From Gammaproteobacteria bacterium (GTDB lineage Bacteria; Pseudomonadota; Gammaproteobacteria; Pseudomonadales; Azotimanducaceae), in NCBI GenBank assembly GCA_028821125.1, contig JAPPHD010000024.1, positions 1 to 44,219 on the forward strand: a stretch of DNA of 44,219 bases. The letters run 5' to 3'. The notes under the pieces are model-generated. The model worked only from the letters and a program-made list of their open reading frames with translations. It was not told the origin of the DNA and did not search any database. A program made the position numbers and the translations under genes. Of the stretch, positions 16,426 through 25,078 are shown piece after piece. Positions within the stretch are counted from its first letter, which is position 1, and every line of letters begins with the position of its first letter.

Positions 16426-18318
16426 ATGGCCGTTCAATACTCTGCAGAGTCACTGCAAGTCCTTTCGGGGCTCGAGCCGGTGCGCCGCCGGCCGGGCATG
16501 TACACCGATGTCAGCCGCCCCAATCACCTCGTCCAGGAGGTGGTCGACAACAGTGTCGACGAGGCGCTCGCCGGCTACGCCCGGGAAATCGAAGTCACCC
16601 TCTACCGGGACGGCACCGTCGAGGTGATCGACGACGGCCGCGGCATGCCCGTGGACGACCATCCCGAACACGGCATTACCGGCGTGGAACTGATCCTCAC
16701 CCGCCTGCACGCCGGCGCCAAGTTCGACGATGTGAACTACACCTACGCGGGCGGCCTGCACGGTGTGGGCGTATCGGTGGTGAACGCCCTTTCCGAGTGG
16801 CTGGAGGTCGAGGTAAAGCGCGGCGGCAAGGTCTACCGGCAGCGATACGAATCCGGCGAGCCGGTCACCGCCCTGCAAGCGGTGGGATCGGTCGGGCGGC
16901 GCAACACCGGCACCCGCATCCACTTCAAGCCGGACCCGGCCTATTTCGACTCCCCCAACGTGGCGCCCGCCCGGCTCAGGCACCTGCTGCGCGCCAAGGC
17001 GGTGCTGGCCCCGGGGCTCGGGGTAAGCCTGACCATCGAAGGGAAAGAGGACGAGAGCAACTACTGGGTCTTCGAGGACGGCCTGGTGGGCTACCTCGAC
17101 CAGTCTCTCCAGAATGCGGAAACCGTGCCCGCCTCGGCGTTCACCCACAGCGCCGAAGGCAACCGGGAGGCGGTGGACTGGGCGGTCAAATGGGTCCTCG
17201 ACGGGGGCGACCTCATCACGGAGAGCTACGTCAACCTGATCCCCACCTCCCAGGGCGGCACCCACGTCAGCGGCCTGCGCAGCGGCCTCGTCCAGGCGCT
17301 GAAGGAGTTCTGCGAGTTCCGCGACCTGCTGCCGCGCGGCATCAAGCTCACCGGCGACGACCTCTGGGACCAGTGCGCCTACGTCCTCTCCGCCAAGCTC
17401 TCCGACCCGCAATTCTCCGGCCAGACGAAGGAGCGCCTCTCATCGCGCAACTCCGCCGTCTTCATCGGCGGCGTCGCCAAGGATGCCTTCAGCCTGTGGC
17501 TGAACGAAAACCCCAAGGACGGCGAACGCATCGCCGAACTCGCCATCGGCAACGCCCAGCGCCGCGCCAGCGCCGCGAAAAAGGTCGCGCGCAAGAAAAC
17601 CGTCGCCGGCCCCGCGCTCCCCGGCAAGCTCGCCGACTGCTCCGGCCAAGACACCTCGGCAGCGGAACTCTTCCTGGTGGAGGGAGACTCCGCCGGCGGC
17701 TCCGCCAAACAGGCCCGCGACCGCGAATTCCAGGCCGTAATGCCCCTGCGCGGCAAGATCCTCAACACCTGGGAGGTAGACGCAAGCCAGGTCCTCGGCT
17801 CCCAGGAAGTGCACGACATCGCAATAGCCGTGGGCGTGGACCCGGGCTCCTCCGACCTCTCCAGGCTCCGCTACGACAAGATCTGCGTCCTCGCCGACGC
17901 CGACTCCGACGGCGCCCACATAGCAACGCTCCTCTGCGCCCTGTTCCTCAAGCACTTCCGCCCCCTGGTGGAACAGGGCCACGTCTACGTCGCCATGCCC
18001 CCCCTCTTCCGCATCGATGTCGGCAAGGAAGTCTTCTACGCCCTCGACGAAGCGGAAAAGGAAGGCGTCCTCGACCGCATCGCCGCCGATAAGAAACGCG
18101 GCTCCGTCGTCGTCCAACGCTTCAAGGGCCTCGGCGAAATGAACCCCAAACAGCTCCGCGAAACCACCATGGACCCGGAAACCCGCCGCCTCGTCCGCCT
18201 GACCCTCGACTCCCCCATCCGCACCCAGGAAACCATGGACATGCTACTCGCCAGAAAGCGATCCCAGGACCGCCGCACCTGGCTCGAAAAGAAGGGCCAT
18301 GAAGCCAGCCTTGTCTAG
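16426..18318 (+). CDS. parE: DNA topoisomerase IV subunit B
   Basis: ParE is the ATPase subunit of the enzyme that decatenates replicated chromosomes. The 630-residue protein has the GHKL ATPase motifs (VVDNSVDEALAG, IDDGRGMPVD, YAGGLHGVGVSVVNAL), the transducer with the catalytic Lys region, and the TOPRIM blocks AELFLVEGDSAGGSAKQARD and DADSDGAHI. The lack of the ~170-residue insertion of gammaproteobacterial GyrB, the length, and the partner parC downstream favour ParE over GyrB. E. coli ParE is also 630 residues. The gene is followed, 212 bp downstream, by parC; the E. coli pair is similarly near but separated. The 3' half is strikingly rich in C-ending codons. Confidence 0.95.
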   Translation: MAVQYSAESLQVLSGLEPVRRRPGMYTDVSRPNHLVQEVVDNSVDEALAGYAREIEVTLYRDGTVEVIDDGRGMPVDDHPEHGITGVELILTRLHAGAKFDDVNYTYAGGLHGVGVSVVNALSEWLEVEVKRGGKVYRQRYESGEPVTALQAVGSVGRRNTGTRIHFKPDPAYFDSPNVAPARLRHLLRAKAVLAPGLGVSLTIEGKEDESNYWVFEDGLVGYLDQSLQNAETVPASAFTHSAEGNREAVDWAVKWVLDGGDLITESYVNLIPTSQGGTHVSGLRSGLVQALKEFCEFRDLLPRGIKLTGDDLWDQCAYVLSAKLSDPQFSGQTKERLSSRNSAVFIGGVAKDAFSLWLNENPKDGERIAELAIGNAQRRASAAKKVARKKTVAGPALPGKLADCSGQDTSAAELFLVEGDSAGGSAKQARDREFQAVMPLRGKILNTWEVDASQVLGSQEVHDIAIAVGVDPGSSDLSRLRYDKICVLADADSDGAHIATLLCALFLKHFRPLVEQGHVYVAMPPLFRIDVGKEVFYALDEAEKEGVLDRIAADKKRGSVVVQRFKGLGEMNPKQLRETTMDPETRRLVRLTLDSPIRTQETMDMLLARKRSQDRRTWLEKKGHEASLV

Positions 18319-18365
18319 TCCTGAACAAACTTTGGTTGTGGGAAGAAAGCATGGTTGTGGGATGA

Positions 18366-18477
18366 GAGCGGGTGTGAGGTGCGGGCCTCCGGCACCTTTA
18401 AAGCAGTTCAGGACGCCCGGAATCCACCAGCAACCCCTACGCTTGGCGTGCCGGAGGCCCGCACCTCATGCCCGCTC
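18366..18477. repeat. 30-bp imperfect inverted repeat in the parE-parC spacer
   Basis: Positions 18366-18395 and 18448-18477 are reverse complements except for two adjacent bases, both carrying a GC-rich core (GAGGTGCGGGCCTCCGGCAC and its complement). The 52-base loop has no coding content. The structure could be a REP-like palindromic element, or a transcription attenuation hairpin between the two topoisomerase genes. A direct repeat TGGTTGTGGGA lies just upstream. Confidence 0.7.
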
Positions 18478-18529
18478 GGTGCTTGGGAAACGAACTCCAC
18501 TGTAACTCGGCCCATGTGAGCTTAAGTAT

Positions 18530-20770
18530 ATGGAACTCACCGACATCGAAACGATTCCACTGCGCACCTATACCGAGCGCGCGTACCTGGATTACTCCAT
18601 GTACGTCATCAACGATCGTGCCTTGCCCCACATCGCCGACGGCCTGAAACCCGTCCAGCGCCGCATCGTCTACGCCATGGGCGAACTCGGCCTCAACAAC
18701 TCCGCCAAGTTCGCCAAGTCCGCCCGCACCGTCGGCGACGTCCTGGGCAAGTTCCACCCCCACGGCGACAGCGCCTGCTACGAAGCCATGGTGCTCATGG
18801 CCCAGCCTTTCTCCTTCCGCTACCCCCTGGTGGACGGCCAGGGCAACTGGGGCGCCCCCGACGACCCCAAGTCGTTCGCCGCCATGCGCTACACCGAGTC
18901 GCGCCTCTCCAGATACGCGGCCCTCCTGCTCGCCGAGACGCGCCAGGGCACCGTCGACTTTGCCGCCAACTTCGACGGCACCATCGACGAACCGGTGCTG
19001 CTGCCGGCCCGGGTGCCCATGCTGCTGCTGAACGGCGGCGCCGGCATCGCCGTGGGCATGGCCACCGACATCCCGCCGCACAACATCAACGAGGTGATCA
19101 GCGCCTGCATCCACCTGCTCGACCGCCCGTCTGCGTCACTCGAAGACATCATGACCCACATCAGGGGGCCGGACTTCCCCTCGGACGCCCTGATCGTCAC
19201 GCCCCCCGAAGACATCAGGGAGGTGTATGAAACCGGCAAGGGCAGCATCAAGGCGCGGGCGGTCTATACGCGGGAGAACGGCTCCATCGTGGTCACCGCC
19301 CTGCCGTACCAGGTTTCCCCGGCCAAGGTGCTGGAGCAGATCGCCCAGCAGATGCAGGCCAAGAAACTGCCGATGCTCACCGACATCCGCGACGAATCCG
19401 ATCACCGGAACCCCACCCGCCTGGTGCTGGTTCCCCGCTCGAACCGGGTCGACGGCGACCGCCTGATGAGCCACCTGTTCGCCTCCACCGACCTCGAGCG
19501 CAGCTACCGGGTGAACCTCAACGTCATCGGCCTCGACCAGAAGCCGCAGGTGAAGACCCTGGTGGGCATTCTCAAGGAGTGGCTGAAGTACCGCGAGGAG
19601 GTGGTCACCCGGCGCATCGCCTGGCGCCTGGAGAAGATCAACGAGCGGCTGCACGTGCTGGAAGGCCTGCTGGTCGCCTATGTCAATCTCGACGAGGTGA
19701 TCCGCATCGTCCGCGAGGAGGATGACCCCAAGGGCGAGCTGATGCGGCGATTCAGCCTCTCGGACGTTCAGGCGAGCGCGATCCTCGACATCCGTCTGCG
19801 GCAGTTGGCGCGGCTGGAAGAGGCGAAACTCGTCGACGAGAAGAACGGCCTCGGGGCGGAGAAGGAGGAATGCGAAAAGATCCTGAATTCCCGGGCGAGG
19901 CTCAGAACGCTGATCAAGAAAGAACTGCTCGAGGACGCGGAATCCTACGGCGACGCCCGCCGCTCACCGCTCGCAAGCGTCGAGGAAGCCACGGCGTACA
20001 GCGAGGAAGACCTGGTTTCCAACGACCCCATCACGGTCGTGCTCTCGGAAAAGGGTTGGGTGCGGGCCGCCAAGGGTCACGAACTCGACCCGGCCGAACT
20101 CGCCTACAAGACGGGCGACAGCTACGGGCACGCGGTGCGCGGCCGCACCAATGAACTGCTCGCCTTCCTCGACTCCACCGGGCGCTCATACAACGTCCAG
20201 GCGGCCAGCCTGCCGTCGGCGCGCGGCCAGGGCGAGCCGTTGACAGGGCGGCTCAACCCGCCGGAGGGCGCGCGATTCGTCGGCGCCTGCATGGGCCCGG
20301 CGGGTACCCGGGTGCTGCTCTGCTCCACCGCGGGCTACGGCTTCGTCGGCGGCTTGAGCGACATGGTCACCAAGAACAAGGCCGGCAAGGCGTGCGTGAG
20401 CGTGCCCGCGGGCGGCTCGGCGCTGCCCCCGGGAGAATTGGGGGCGGGCGACGGCCAGCGGGTCGCCGCAGTGACAAACCAGGGGCGCCTCCTGGTGTTT
20501 CCCCTGGCCAGCCTTCCGGAACTGGCGCGGGGCAAGGGCGTCAAGCTCATCAACATTCCGACCGCCGCATTCAAGGCCGGAGAAGAGCATCTCGTGGGCG
20601 CCGCCGTGCTGGGCCAGCGGGATGCACTGATGGTCTACGCCGGGCAACGCTACCTGCGGCTGAAGCCGAAGGACCTGGAGCACTACACGGGGGAACGCGC
20701 CCGCCGCGGCCTCAAGCTGCCGAGAGGCTTCCAGCGGGTAGACGCGGTCGCCGCGGAACGGCGCGGCTGA
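18530..20770 (+). CDS. parC: DNA topoisomerase IV subunit A
   Basis: ParC is the DNA-cleaving subunit of topoisomerase IV. The 746-residue protein starts [20 protein letters not shown] and shows [37 protein letters not shown] and the catalytic Tyr in [11 protein letters not shown]. The quinolone-resistance positions equivalent to E. coli Ser80 and Glu84 are Ser and Glu here, so they are wild-type. The C-terminal beta-pinwheel is short (E. coli ParC 752) and lacks the long GyrA tail and GyrA box, supporting ParC. It follows parE after a spacer with a large inverted repeat, and is followed by an integrase remnant. Confidence 0.95.
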   Translation: MELTDIETIPLRTYTERAYLDYSMYVINDRALPHIADGLKPVQRRIVYAMGELGLNNSAKFAKSARTVGDVLGKFHPHGDSACYEAMVLMAQPFSFRYPLVDGQGNWGAPDDPKSFAAMRYTESRLSRYAALLLAETRQGTVDFAANFDGTIDEPVLLPARVPMLLLNGGAGIAVGMATDIPPHNINEVISACIHLLDRPSASLEDIMTHIRGPDFPSDALIVTPPEDIREVYETGKGSIKARAVYTRENGSIVVTALPYQVSPAKVLEQIAQQMQAKKLPMLTDIRDESDHRNPTRLVLVPRSNRVDGDRLMSHLFASTDLERSYRVNLNVIGLDQKPQVKTLVGILKEWLKYREEVVTRRIAWRLEKINERLHVLEGLLVAYVNLDEVIRIVREEDDPKGELMRRFSLSDVQASAILDIRLRQLARLEEAKLVDEKNGLGAEKEECEKILNSRARLRTLIKKELLEDAESYGDARRSPLASVEEATAYSEEDLVSNDPITVVLSEKGWVRAAKGHELDPAELAYKTGDSYGHAVRGRTNELLAFLDSTGRSYNVQAASLPSARGQGEPLTGRLNPPEGARFVGACMGPAGTRVLLCSTAGYGFVGGLSDMVTKNKAGKACVSVPAGGSALPPGELGAGDGQRVAAVTNQGRLLVFPLASLPELARGKGVKLINIPTAAFKAGEEHLVGAAVLGQRDALMVYAGQRYLRLKPKDLEHYTGERARRGLKLPRGFQRVDAVAAERRG

Positions 20771-21091
20771 AGCAGCGCCCGGGGTCAACGATAAGCCATT
20801 GAGGTCAGAGCAAACGCATCAATGGCAGAAAGACCACCCTCGGGCTCGGCACCTGCCCGGTGATCACTCTCGCCATGGCCCGCGAGCGGGCGCTCGAGAA
20901 CGCCCGTGCCATCGCTCAGGGGCGCGATCCCCGGCGCGCATCGAATGGTGTGCGGACCTTCGCGAGGGCCGCAGAAACGGTCCTGGCCATCCCCTTGAAA
21001 TGTCCGTTGGCCTCGCCTGCCCAGTCCTGATCGTCCACCTCACCCGGCAGACCCGCGATCGCGCTCTTCACTTTCGCCTCCGGCGATTTTC
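20771..21091. other. 321-bp spacer after parC, holding the integrase remnant
   Basis: Apart from the integrase fragment at 20803-21030 I see no gene, terminator or tRNA here. A small opposite-strand frame (20916-21104) overlaps the remnant and is treated as a shadow. Confidence 0.5.
20803..21030 (+). pseudogene. Truncated tyrosine-recombinase integrase (DUF4102 N-terminal fragment)
   Basis: In the frame from 20803 the reading is GQSKRINGRKTTLGLGTC, then VITLAMARERALENARAIAQ, then GRDPRRASNGVRTFARAAE, ending at TGA 21028-21030. The R-INGR..TLGLG, L--AR..A-..... and G-DPR...... blocks are the hallmark of the arm-binding domain of phage/island integrases. No start codon and no catalytic domain (R..HRH..Y) are present; similarity appears to fade after the AAETVLAI segment (about 20990). 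It is a dead remnant of an island or phage that once integrated after parC. It opens the 21-kb minus-strand block of signalling and surface genes. Confidence 0.75.
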
Positions 21092-22597
21092 TCATGGCCT
21101 CCATCCGTTCACGCGCCTGACGGTCACGCTCTCACCACCGCTGTCCGCCGGCGAGAACTTGGCCGTCAATCTAGTGAAATAGACTTCCGTGCGGCTCTCG
21201 AATCCCGAGTCGACACCGAACAACAGCCACGCGCGGCCGTTCGCGGACGCCGCCACAGTCGCCGGTATCGGCCGGGCCGGCAACGACTTCAGTTGCCATT
21301 GCCGAGGCTGTTCACAGCTTCGGGAGTTGGCCATGTCGCCGAGCACCGCGGCATGTTCGCCGCCGTTCGACTGGTTGCCGACGTCGATGTTCATCCGAAG
21401 GTAAGATCCCTCGAGAACCGCCAGCGGTTCCACTTCGCTCGCCCCACCCTTTATCCAGACGCTCTCCCCCGGCGCGCCACCAACGCCAACGCAACCCGCT
21501 GGCGTGTCTGTCGCGATCTCCGCGCTGACCGACACCTGATAGTTCGCACCCGGCACAAGCCCGCCGACGCGGCCCTTGTAGAACATGAAGAGATCGTCGC
21601 TGCGATTCACTCCGGAAAGGTAGAGGGCGGACGTCGGCCCCAACGCTGACGGAAGCGGCCGATAACCGGACGTCAGTTCGTAGATTTCTTCGTCAGCGGG
21701 CGGATAGTCGGCGAAGCCGGCCATGAATCCCTGTTCTCCGCGGCGAAAATCGAGCGAGCGCGTCGAGCCAACGCTTCCCCGGCTCGACAGGTTCGAAAGG
21801 TGACCCGTGGGACTCGAGAGCAGGCTGAGAACCACAATCGGCTGATCCGAATCCACTGCCAACTGCCATTTTCCCGCGCCATCGCCCAGCCACCCTGCCA
21901 GGCCGGTTACGCCACCCGATTCCAGGTCCGCCGCGGTGTAGGTCCTGGCCGCCCCAGCCGGCACTTTCGCCGTCACCACGTCGGCGCCGGGCGACCCCGA
22001 ATCGTCTGTGCCCACAATGGAAATCGTCGCGTCGGCATCGCCGATGTTCACCACTCGCAAGAGGCTCTGTTGCCTCCGATTGCTTCCCGGGTTGAAGAAC
22101 GCGACCCGGTACGCGCCGTTTTCCCATGCCGCGATGTCATGCATCGAGGTGACGAAGCCGTCGCTCGTGCGCAGGTAGGACAAAACACCGAGCTCGCGGT
22201 CACTGGAAAGCACAAGCCGCCAGGCACCCGCGCCCCGACCGGTGCTTCCAGTCAGCCCCTTGCCGACGTTGCCGTCTTCCAGGTCGACGGAATTGAAGTG
22301 CGCGGCACTGCCCGCATCGACGGCGAGCGTCAGCGGGCCGTACGCAACGCCGTCGTCATCGACGGCCTCGATGCGCACGTCACCCGCCTCGCTCGAGCGA
22401 TTGATTACCCGAACGAATCCCTGGCGGCCAAACGCGTCCGACGCCGACGGGAACAGTGGCACCATGTGAACCGATCCCGTGGCTAATGACACGACCGCGA
22501 TGCCGACTACGGCCCCGGCAAACGAGACCACGCCAAGCTGTTTCTCGATACCATTCACGATGCGGTGCACCCGTTGGCACTTGCTGGACGGCAACAC
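21092..22597 (-). CDS. Surface-exposed protein with two tandem repeats, function unknown
   Basis: I do not recognise an enzyme. The 501-residue protein has a hydrophobic N-terminal segment (about 22-40) that may be a signal anchor. It then has two related domains of ~100 residues: the first begins RQGFVRVINRSSEAGDVRIE and contains AHFNSVDLEDGNVGKGLTG and LSYLRTSDGFVTSMHD, the second begins RQQSLLRVVNIGDADATISI with TYTAADLESGGVTGL and LSLLSSPTGHLSNLS. The remaining C-terminal ~200 residues are different, with a beta-rich pattern (YQVSVSAEIATDTPAGCVGV) reminiscent of galactose-binding-like carbohydrate modules. Such repeats occur in secreted proteins of marine bacteria. It is the last gene of the minus-strand run and may be regulated with it. 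Confidence 0.65.
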   Translation of the reverse strand: MLPSSKCQRVHRIVNGIEKQLGVVSFAGAVVGIAVVSLATGSVHMVPLFPSASDAFGRQGFVRVINRSSEAGDVRIEAVDDDGVAYGPLTLAVDAGSAAHFNSVDLEDGNVGKGLTGSTGRGAGAWRLVLSSDRELGVLSYLRTSDGFVTSMHDIAAWENGAYRVAFFNPGSNRRQQSLLRVVNIGDADATISIVGTDDSGSPGADVVTAKVPAGAARTYTAADLESGGVTGLAGWLGDGAGKWQLAVDSDQPIVVLSLLSSPTGHLSNLSSRGSVGSTRSLDFRRGEQGFMAGFADYPPADEEIYELTSGYRPLPSALGPTSALYLSGVNRSDDLFMFYKGRVGGLVPGANYQVSVSAEIATDTPAGCVGVGGAPGESVWIKGGASEVEPLAVLEGSYLRMNIDVGNQSNGGEHAAVLGDMANSRSCEQPRQWQLKSLPARPIPATVAASANGRAWLLFGVDSGFESRTEVYFTRLTAKFSPADSGGESVTVRRVNGWRP

Positions 22598-22721
22598 CTG
22601 CTCCGCCCGCGACCTCCGCCTCCCCAGCGGGGTTGTCGGCGCGGTGCAGGGAATGTCGTATCAGGTTGAACTGTTGGGCGGTAACTCGCTGTTGGATCCC
22701 GAAACCTTGATCTGTATTGTC

Positions 22722-22748
22722 GGGATTGCCGGGATTGCCGGGATTGCT
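22722..22748 (+). repeat. Three tandem copies of GGGATTGCC
   Basis: Three 9-base units, the last with a terminal C-to-T change, lie in the 192-bp spacer (22598-22789) between the cytochrome and surface-protein genes. The spacer holds nothing else recognisable. Confidence 0.8.
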
Positions 22749-22789
22749 GCCAAGTTCAGTAAGTCGTGTTGAGTTCAAGCCCGTCGAAA

Positions 22790-23536
22790 TTATCGAGCTT
22801 CCGGACCGCCCCCCGTCAGACTGTGGCAACTGGCGCACAGAGACAGGAATTCGCCATATAGACCACTGCGCAGTTCCGTGGAAGCTGCCAGGCCACCCTG
22901 CTCACCCATTCCACTCGCACGGCTCAGCAGCTCACTCATCCGCGATTCGTTTTCCGCTGAACTTGCGCCTTCCGCGCTGGAGCCGGTGAAGTCGGAGATG
23001 TCCAGATGAATCTCCGAGAGGATGGCGGCGCCCCGGTTCCAGGCTGAATCGGACGGCCCGATCAAGCCCTCCCACATGCGATCCGCAGCCCACAGATGCC
23101 GTTGCATCTGGGTCATGAGACTCTGCTCCTCCTCGGGGGGACGCTCGTCGAACCCGAATGCGATCGATACACCGCTGGCGCGGTGACAATCCCCACAAGT
23201 CCGAGCGATTTCGCTGACCGCGCTGGCGGCGGCAACCAGGTCTGTGGCGTCGGCTGCGCGGCTCGCGTAGCGACGCATCTCCTGCACATACGGCATCCAG
23301 GGCAGTGACAGGCCCGGGGGTTCAGAAGCCGCGAGCCACCTGGCCGGTTCCCGCACGTCTGGCAAATTGCCAGCGATCACAGCGTCTTTAATCTCGCTGA
23401 TCTGCTCGAGGTGGCTGTGCATGTGCTCAAGGAAGGCGGTGTGGGTGTCCTCTGACGGTTCCTCGGCCAGCGCGGGAGCATTCAGGATCGGCAGCAGAAA
23501 CAGTACAAAACCAGAGCGTATTCGAAACGACGTCAT
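22790..23536 (-). CDS. Secreted dihaem c-type cytochrome
   Basis: A 248-residue protein with an N-terminal signal peptide (MTSFRIRSGFVLFLLPILNA ending PALA) and two haem-binding CXXCH motifs, CGDCH at 114-118 and CASCH at 234-238. It would be matured by the periplasmic cytochrome c system. The sequence between is helical, with several His and Met (for example HMHSHLEQ at 38-45) that could be axial ligands, similar to small stand-alone cytochromes or to sensor-type haem proteins. I cannot assign a partner. It lies 50 bp downstream of the ammonium transporter gene on the same strand, so it is probably in the same transcript. Alternative: an electron carrier unrelated to ammonium. Confidence 0.8.
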   Translation of the reverse strand: MTSFRIRSGFVLFLLPILNAPALAEEPSEDTHTAFLEHMHSHLEQISEIKDAVIAGNLPDVREPARWLAASEPPGLSLPWMPYVQEMRRYASRAADATDLVAAASAVSEIARTCGDCHRASGVSIAFGFDERPPEEEQSLMTQMQRHLWAADRMWEGLIGPSDSAWNRGAAILSEIHLDISDFTGSSAEGASSAENESRMSELLSRASGMGEQGGLAASTELRSGLYGEFLSLCASCHSLTGGGPEAR

Positions 23537-23586
23537 GACTATCCTTAGTTAAATATGCTGGATCCTCTTTCCACGCAAGCCTGCGC

Positions 23587-24975
23587 TCAGCGTTGCTGCT
23601 GCAGTTCGGCCGCGATATCCGGATCCGGCATGAGCACGAACTCGGGATAGGCTTCCAGACCCAGTTCCGCAGAATCCTGGCCGACTTCCTCGACGGCGCG
23701 GGAAACCCGTACGCCGATGGTCTTTTCAATCGCGAACCAGACCGCGTACGACACGCCGAACACGAAAGCGCCGATTGCGAGCACGCCGATGAGCTGCACC
23801 ATGAAGTCGCCGCCGCCGGCGATGCACACGGCGAGGGTTCCCCAGACGCCGGCGAACAGGTGAGCCGGAACCGCGCCGACCACGTCGTCGATCTTCAGGT
23901 CTTCGAGGAACTTGATGCCGGCGGTGCAGATCACCCCGCCGACCGCACCGATCGCCACCGCCCAGCGATGGTCGAGGATGTCCGGAGCCGCGGTGATGGA
24001 GACCAGGCCGGCGATGGCGCCGTTCAGCCCCGCCAGCAGGTCCACCCGGCCCAGGATGGGTCTCGAGACGCTGATGGCGGCCATGACGCCTGCCGCGGCA
24101 GCCAGATTGGTGTTGACCAGCACGTTGCTCATCGCCACCGCATCGACCGCACCGCCGAGGGCGAGTTGCGAACCGCCGTTGAAACCGAACCAGCCGAGCC
24201 AGAGGATGAACACCCCAAGGGTGACGATGGGAATGTTGGAAGGCACCGTGGGCCTGACGCTGCCGTCGGCGCGGAACTTGCCGAGCCTCGGCCCCACGAT
24301 CAGGGCCCCGGCCAGGGCCGCCCAGCCGCCGGTGGAGTGCACGATGGTGGACCCGGCGAAGTCCTTGAACCCCATCTCGCTGAGCCAGCCGCCGCCCCAG
24401 GTCCAGGCGCCGACCACCGGATAGATGAAGCCGGTGAGCAAGACGGTGAACAGGAAGAACGACCAGAGCCGCACCCGCTCCGCCAGGGTGCCGGAGATGA
24501 TCGACGCGGTGGTCGCCACGAACACCATCTGGAAAAACCAGTCCGACATGGTGGAATAGCCGTTCTCCACCACCGCGGCGGCGGCGCCCTCGTCACCGCC
24601 CAGGAGCGCCAGTTCGCTGTCGGATGGGCCGTAGAAGAAATTGAACGAGCCGATCCACCCGCCGACGTCCACGTACATCAGGTTGTACCCGACGAAGAAA
24701 TACATCAGCCCGGCAATGGAGTAGAGGCCGATGTTCTTCAGGCAGATCACGGAGGCGTTCTTGGTGCGCACCGACCCGGATTCGAGCATGGTGAACCCGG
24801 CGCACATCCACATCACCAGCGCGCCCCAGATCAGGAACGAGAACGTGTTGAAGACGAACTGCGTCTCGTCGGACACGGCGGCAGACGCCACCGGGGAAGC
24901 GGCGAGCAGAACGGCCGCTGCCAGCACACGCTTGAATGCCGCGCTGCCGATTGCTCTGGAACGGTGTTGTTTCAT
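23587..24975 (-). CDS. amt: Ammonium transporter
   Basis: An Amt/Mep/Rh family channel, 462 residues from ATG 24975, with a signal peptide (AAAVLLAASPVASA). Twin histidines of the pore appear in STIVHSTGGWAALAG and AVPAHLFAGVWGTLA. Other hallmarks are FTMLESGSVRTKN, WFFQMVFVATTASIISG and LFFVGYNL-like FFVGYNLMYVDVGG. The C-terminal tail (DSAELGLEAYPEF) is the conserved cytoplasmic tail that interacts with GlnK. An upstream ATG at 24987 or 25014 is less likely, as GGAAGGGA precedes 24975. No glnK gene is adjacent; instead it follows a sensor histidine kinase gene with a 103-bp gap. This raises the possibility that it acts as a sensor-linked transporter. Confidence 0.92.
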   Translation of the reverse strand: MKQHRSRAIGSAAFKRVLAAAVLLAASPVASAAVSDETQFVFNTFSFLIWGALVMWMCAGFTMLESGSVRTKNASVICLKNIGLYSIAGLMYFFVGYNLMYVDVGGWIGSFNFFYGPSDSELALLGGDEGAAAAVVENGYSTMSDWFFQMVFVATTASIISGTLAERVRLWSFFLFTVLLTGFIYPVVGAWTWGGGWLSEMGFKDFAGSTIVHSTGGWAALAGALIVGPRLGKFRADGSVRPTVPSNIPIVTLGVFILWLGWFGFNGGSQLALGGAVDAVAMSNVLVNTNLAAAAGVMAAISVSRPILGRVDLLAGLNGAIAGLVSITAAPDILDHRWAVAIGAVGGVICTAGIKFLEDLKIDDVVGAVPAHLFAGVWGTLAVCIAGGGDFMVQLIGVLAIGAFVFGVSYAVWFAIEKTIGVRVSRAVEEVGQDSAELGLEAYPEFVLMPDPDIAAELQQQR

Positions 24976-25078
24976 GGTCCCTTCCATCCTGTTTTTGAAA
25001 CAATTGAAAATCATACAACCGAACCGGACTCGACAGGAAGCGCTTCCGTTCGGTGGGGCGAACCCGTTCGGTCGTGCC

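Noticed and set aside
20916-21104. 62-codon minus-strand frame opposite the integrase remnant
   Set aside because: It is the complement of the recognisable integrase blocks and has no motif of its own.
22380-22838. 152-codon minus frame with GNPGNPGNPDN
   Set aside because: The repeat comes from the 9-base GGGATTGCC tandem; the rest overlaps two better genes in another frame.
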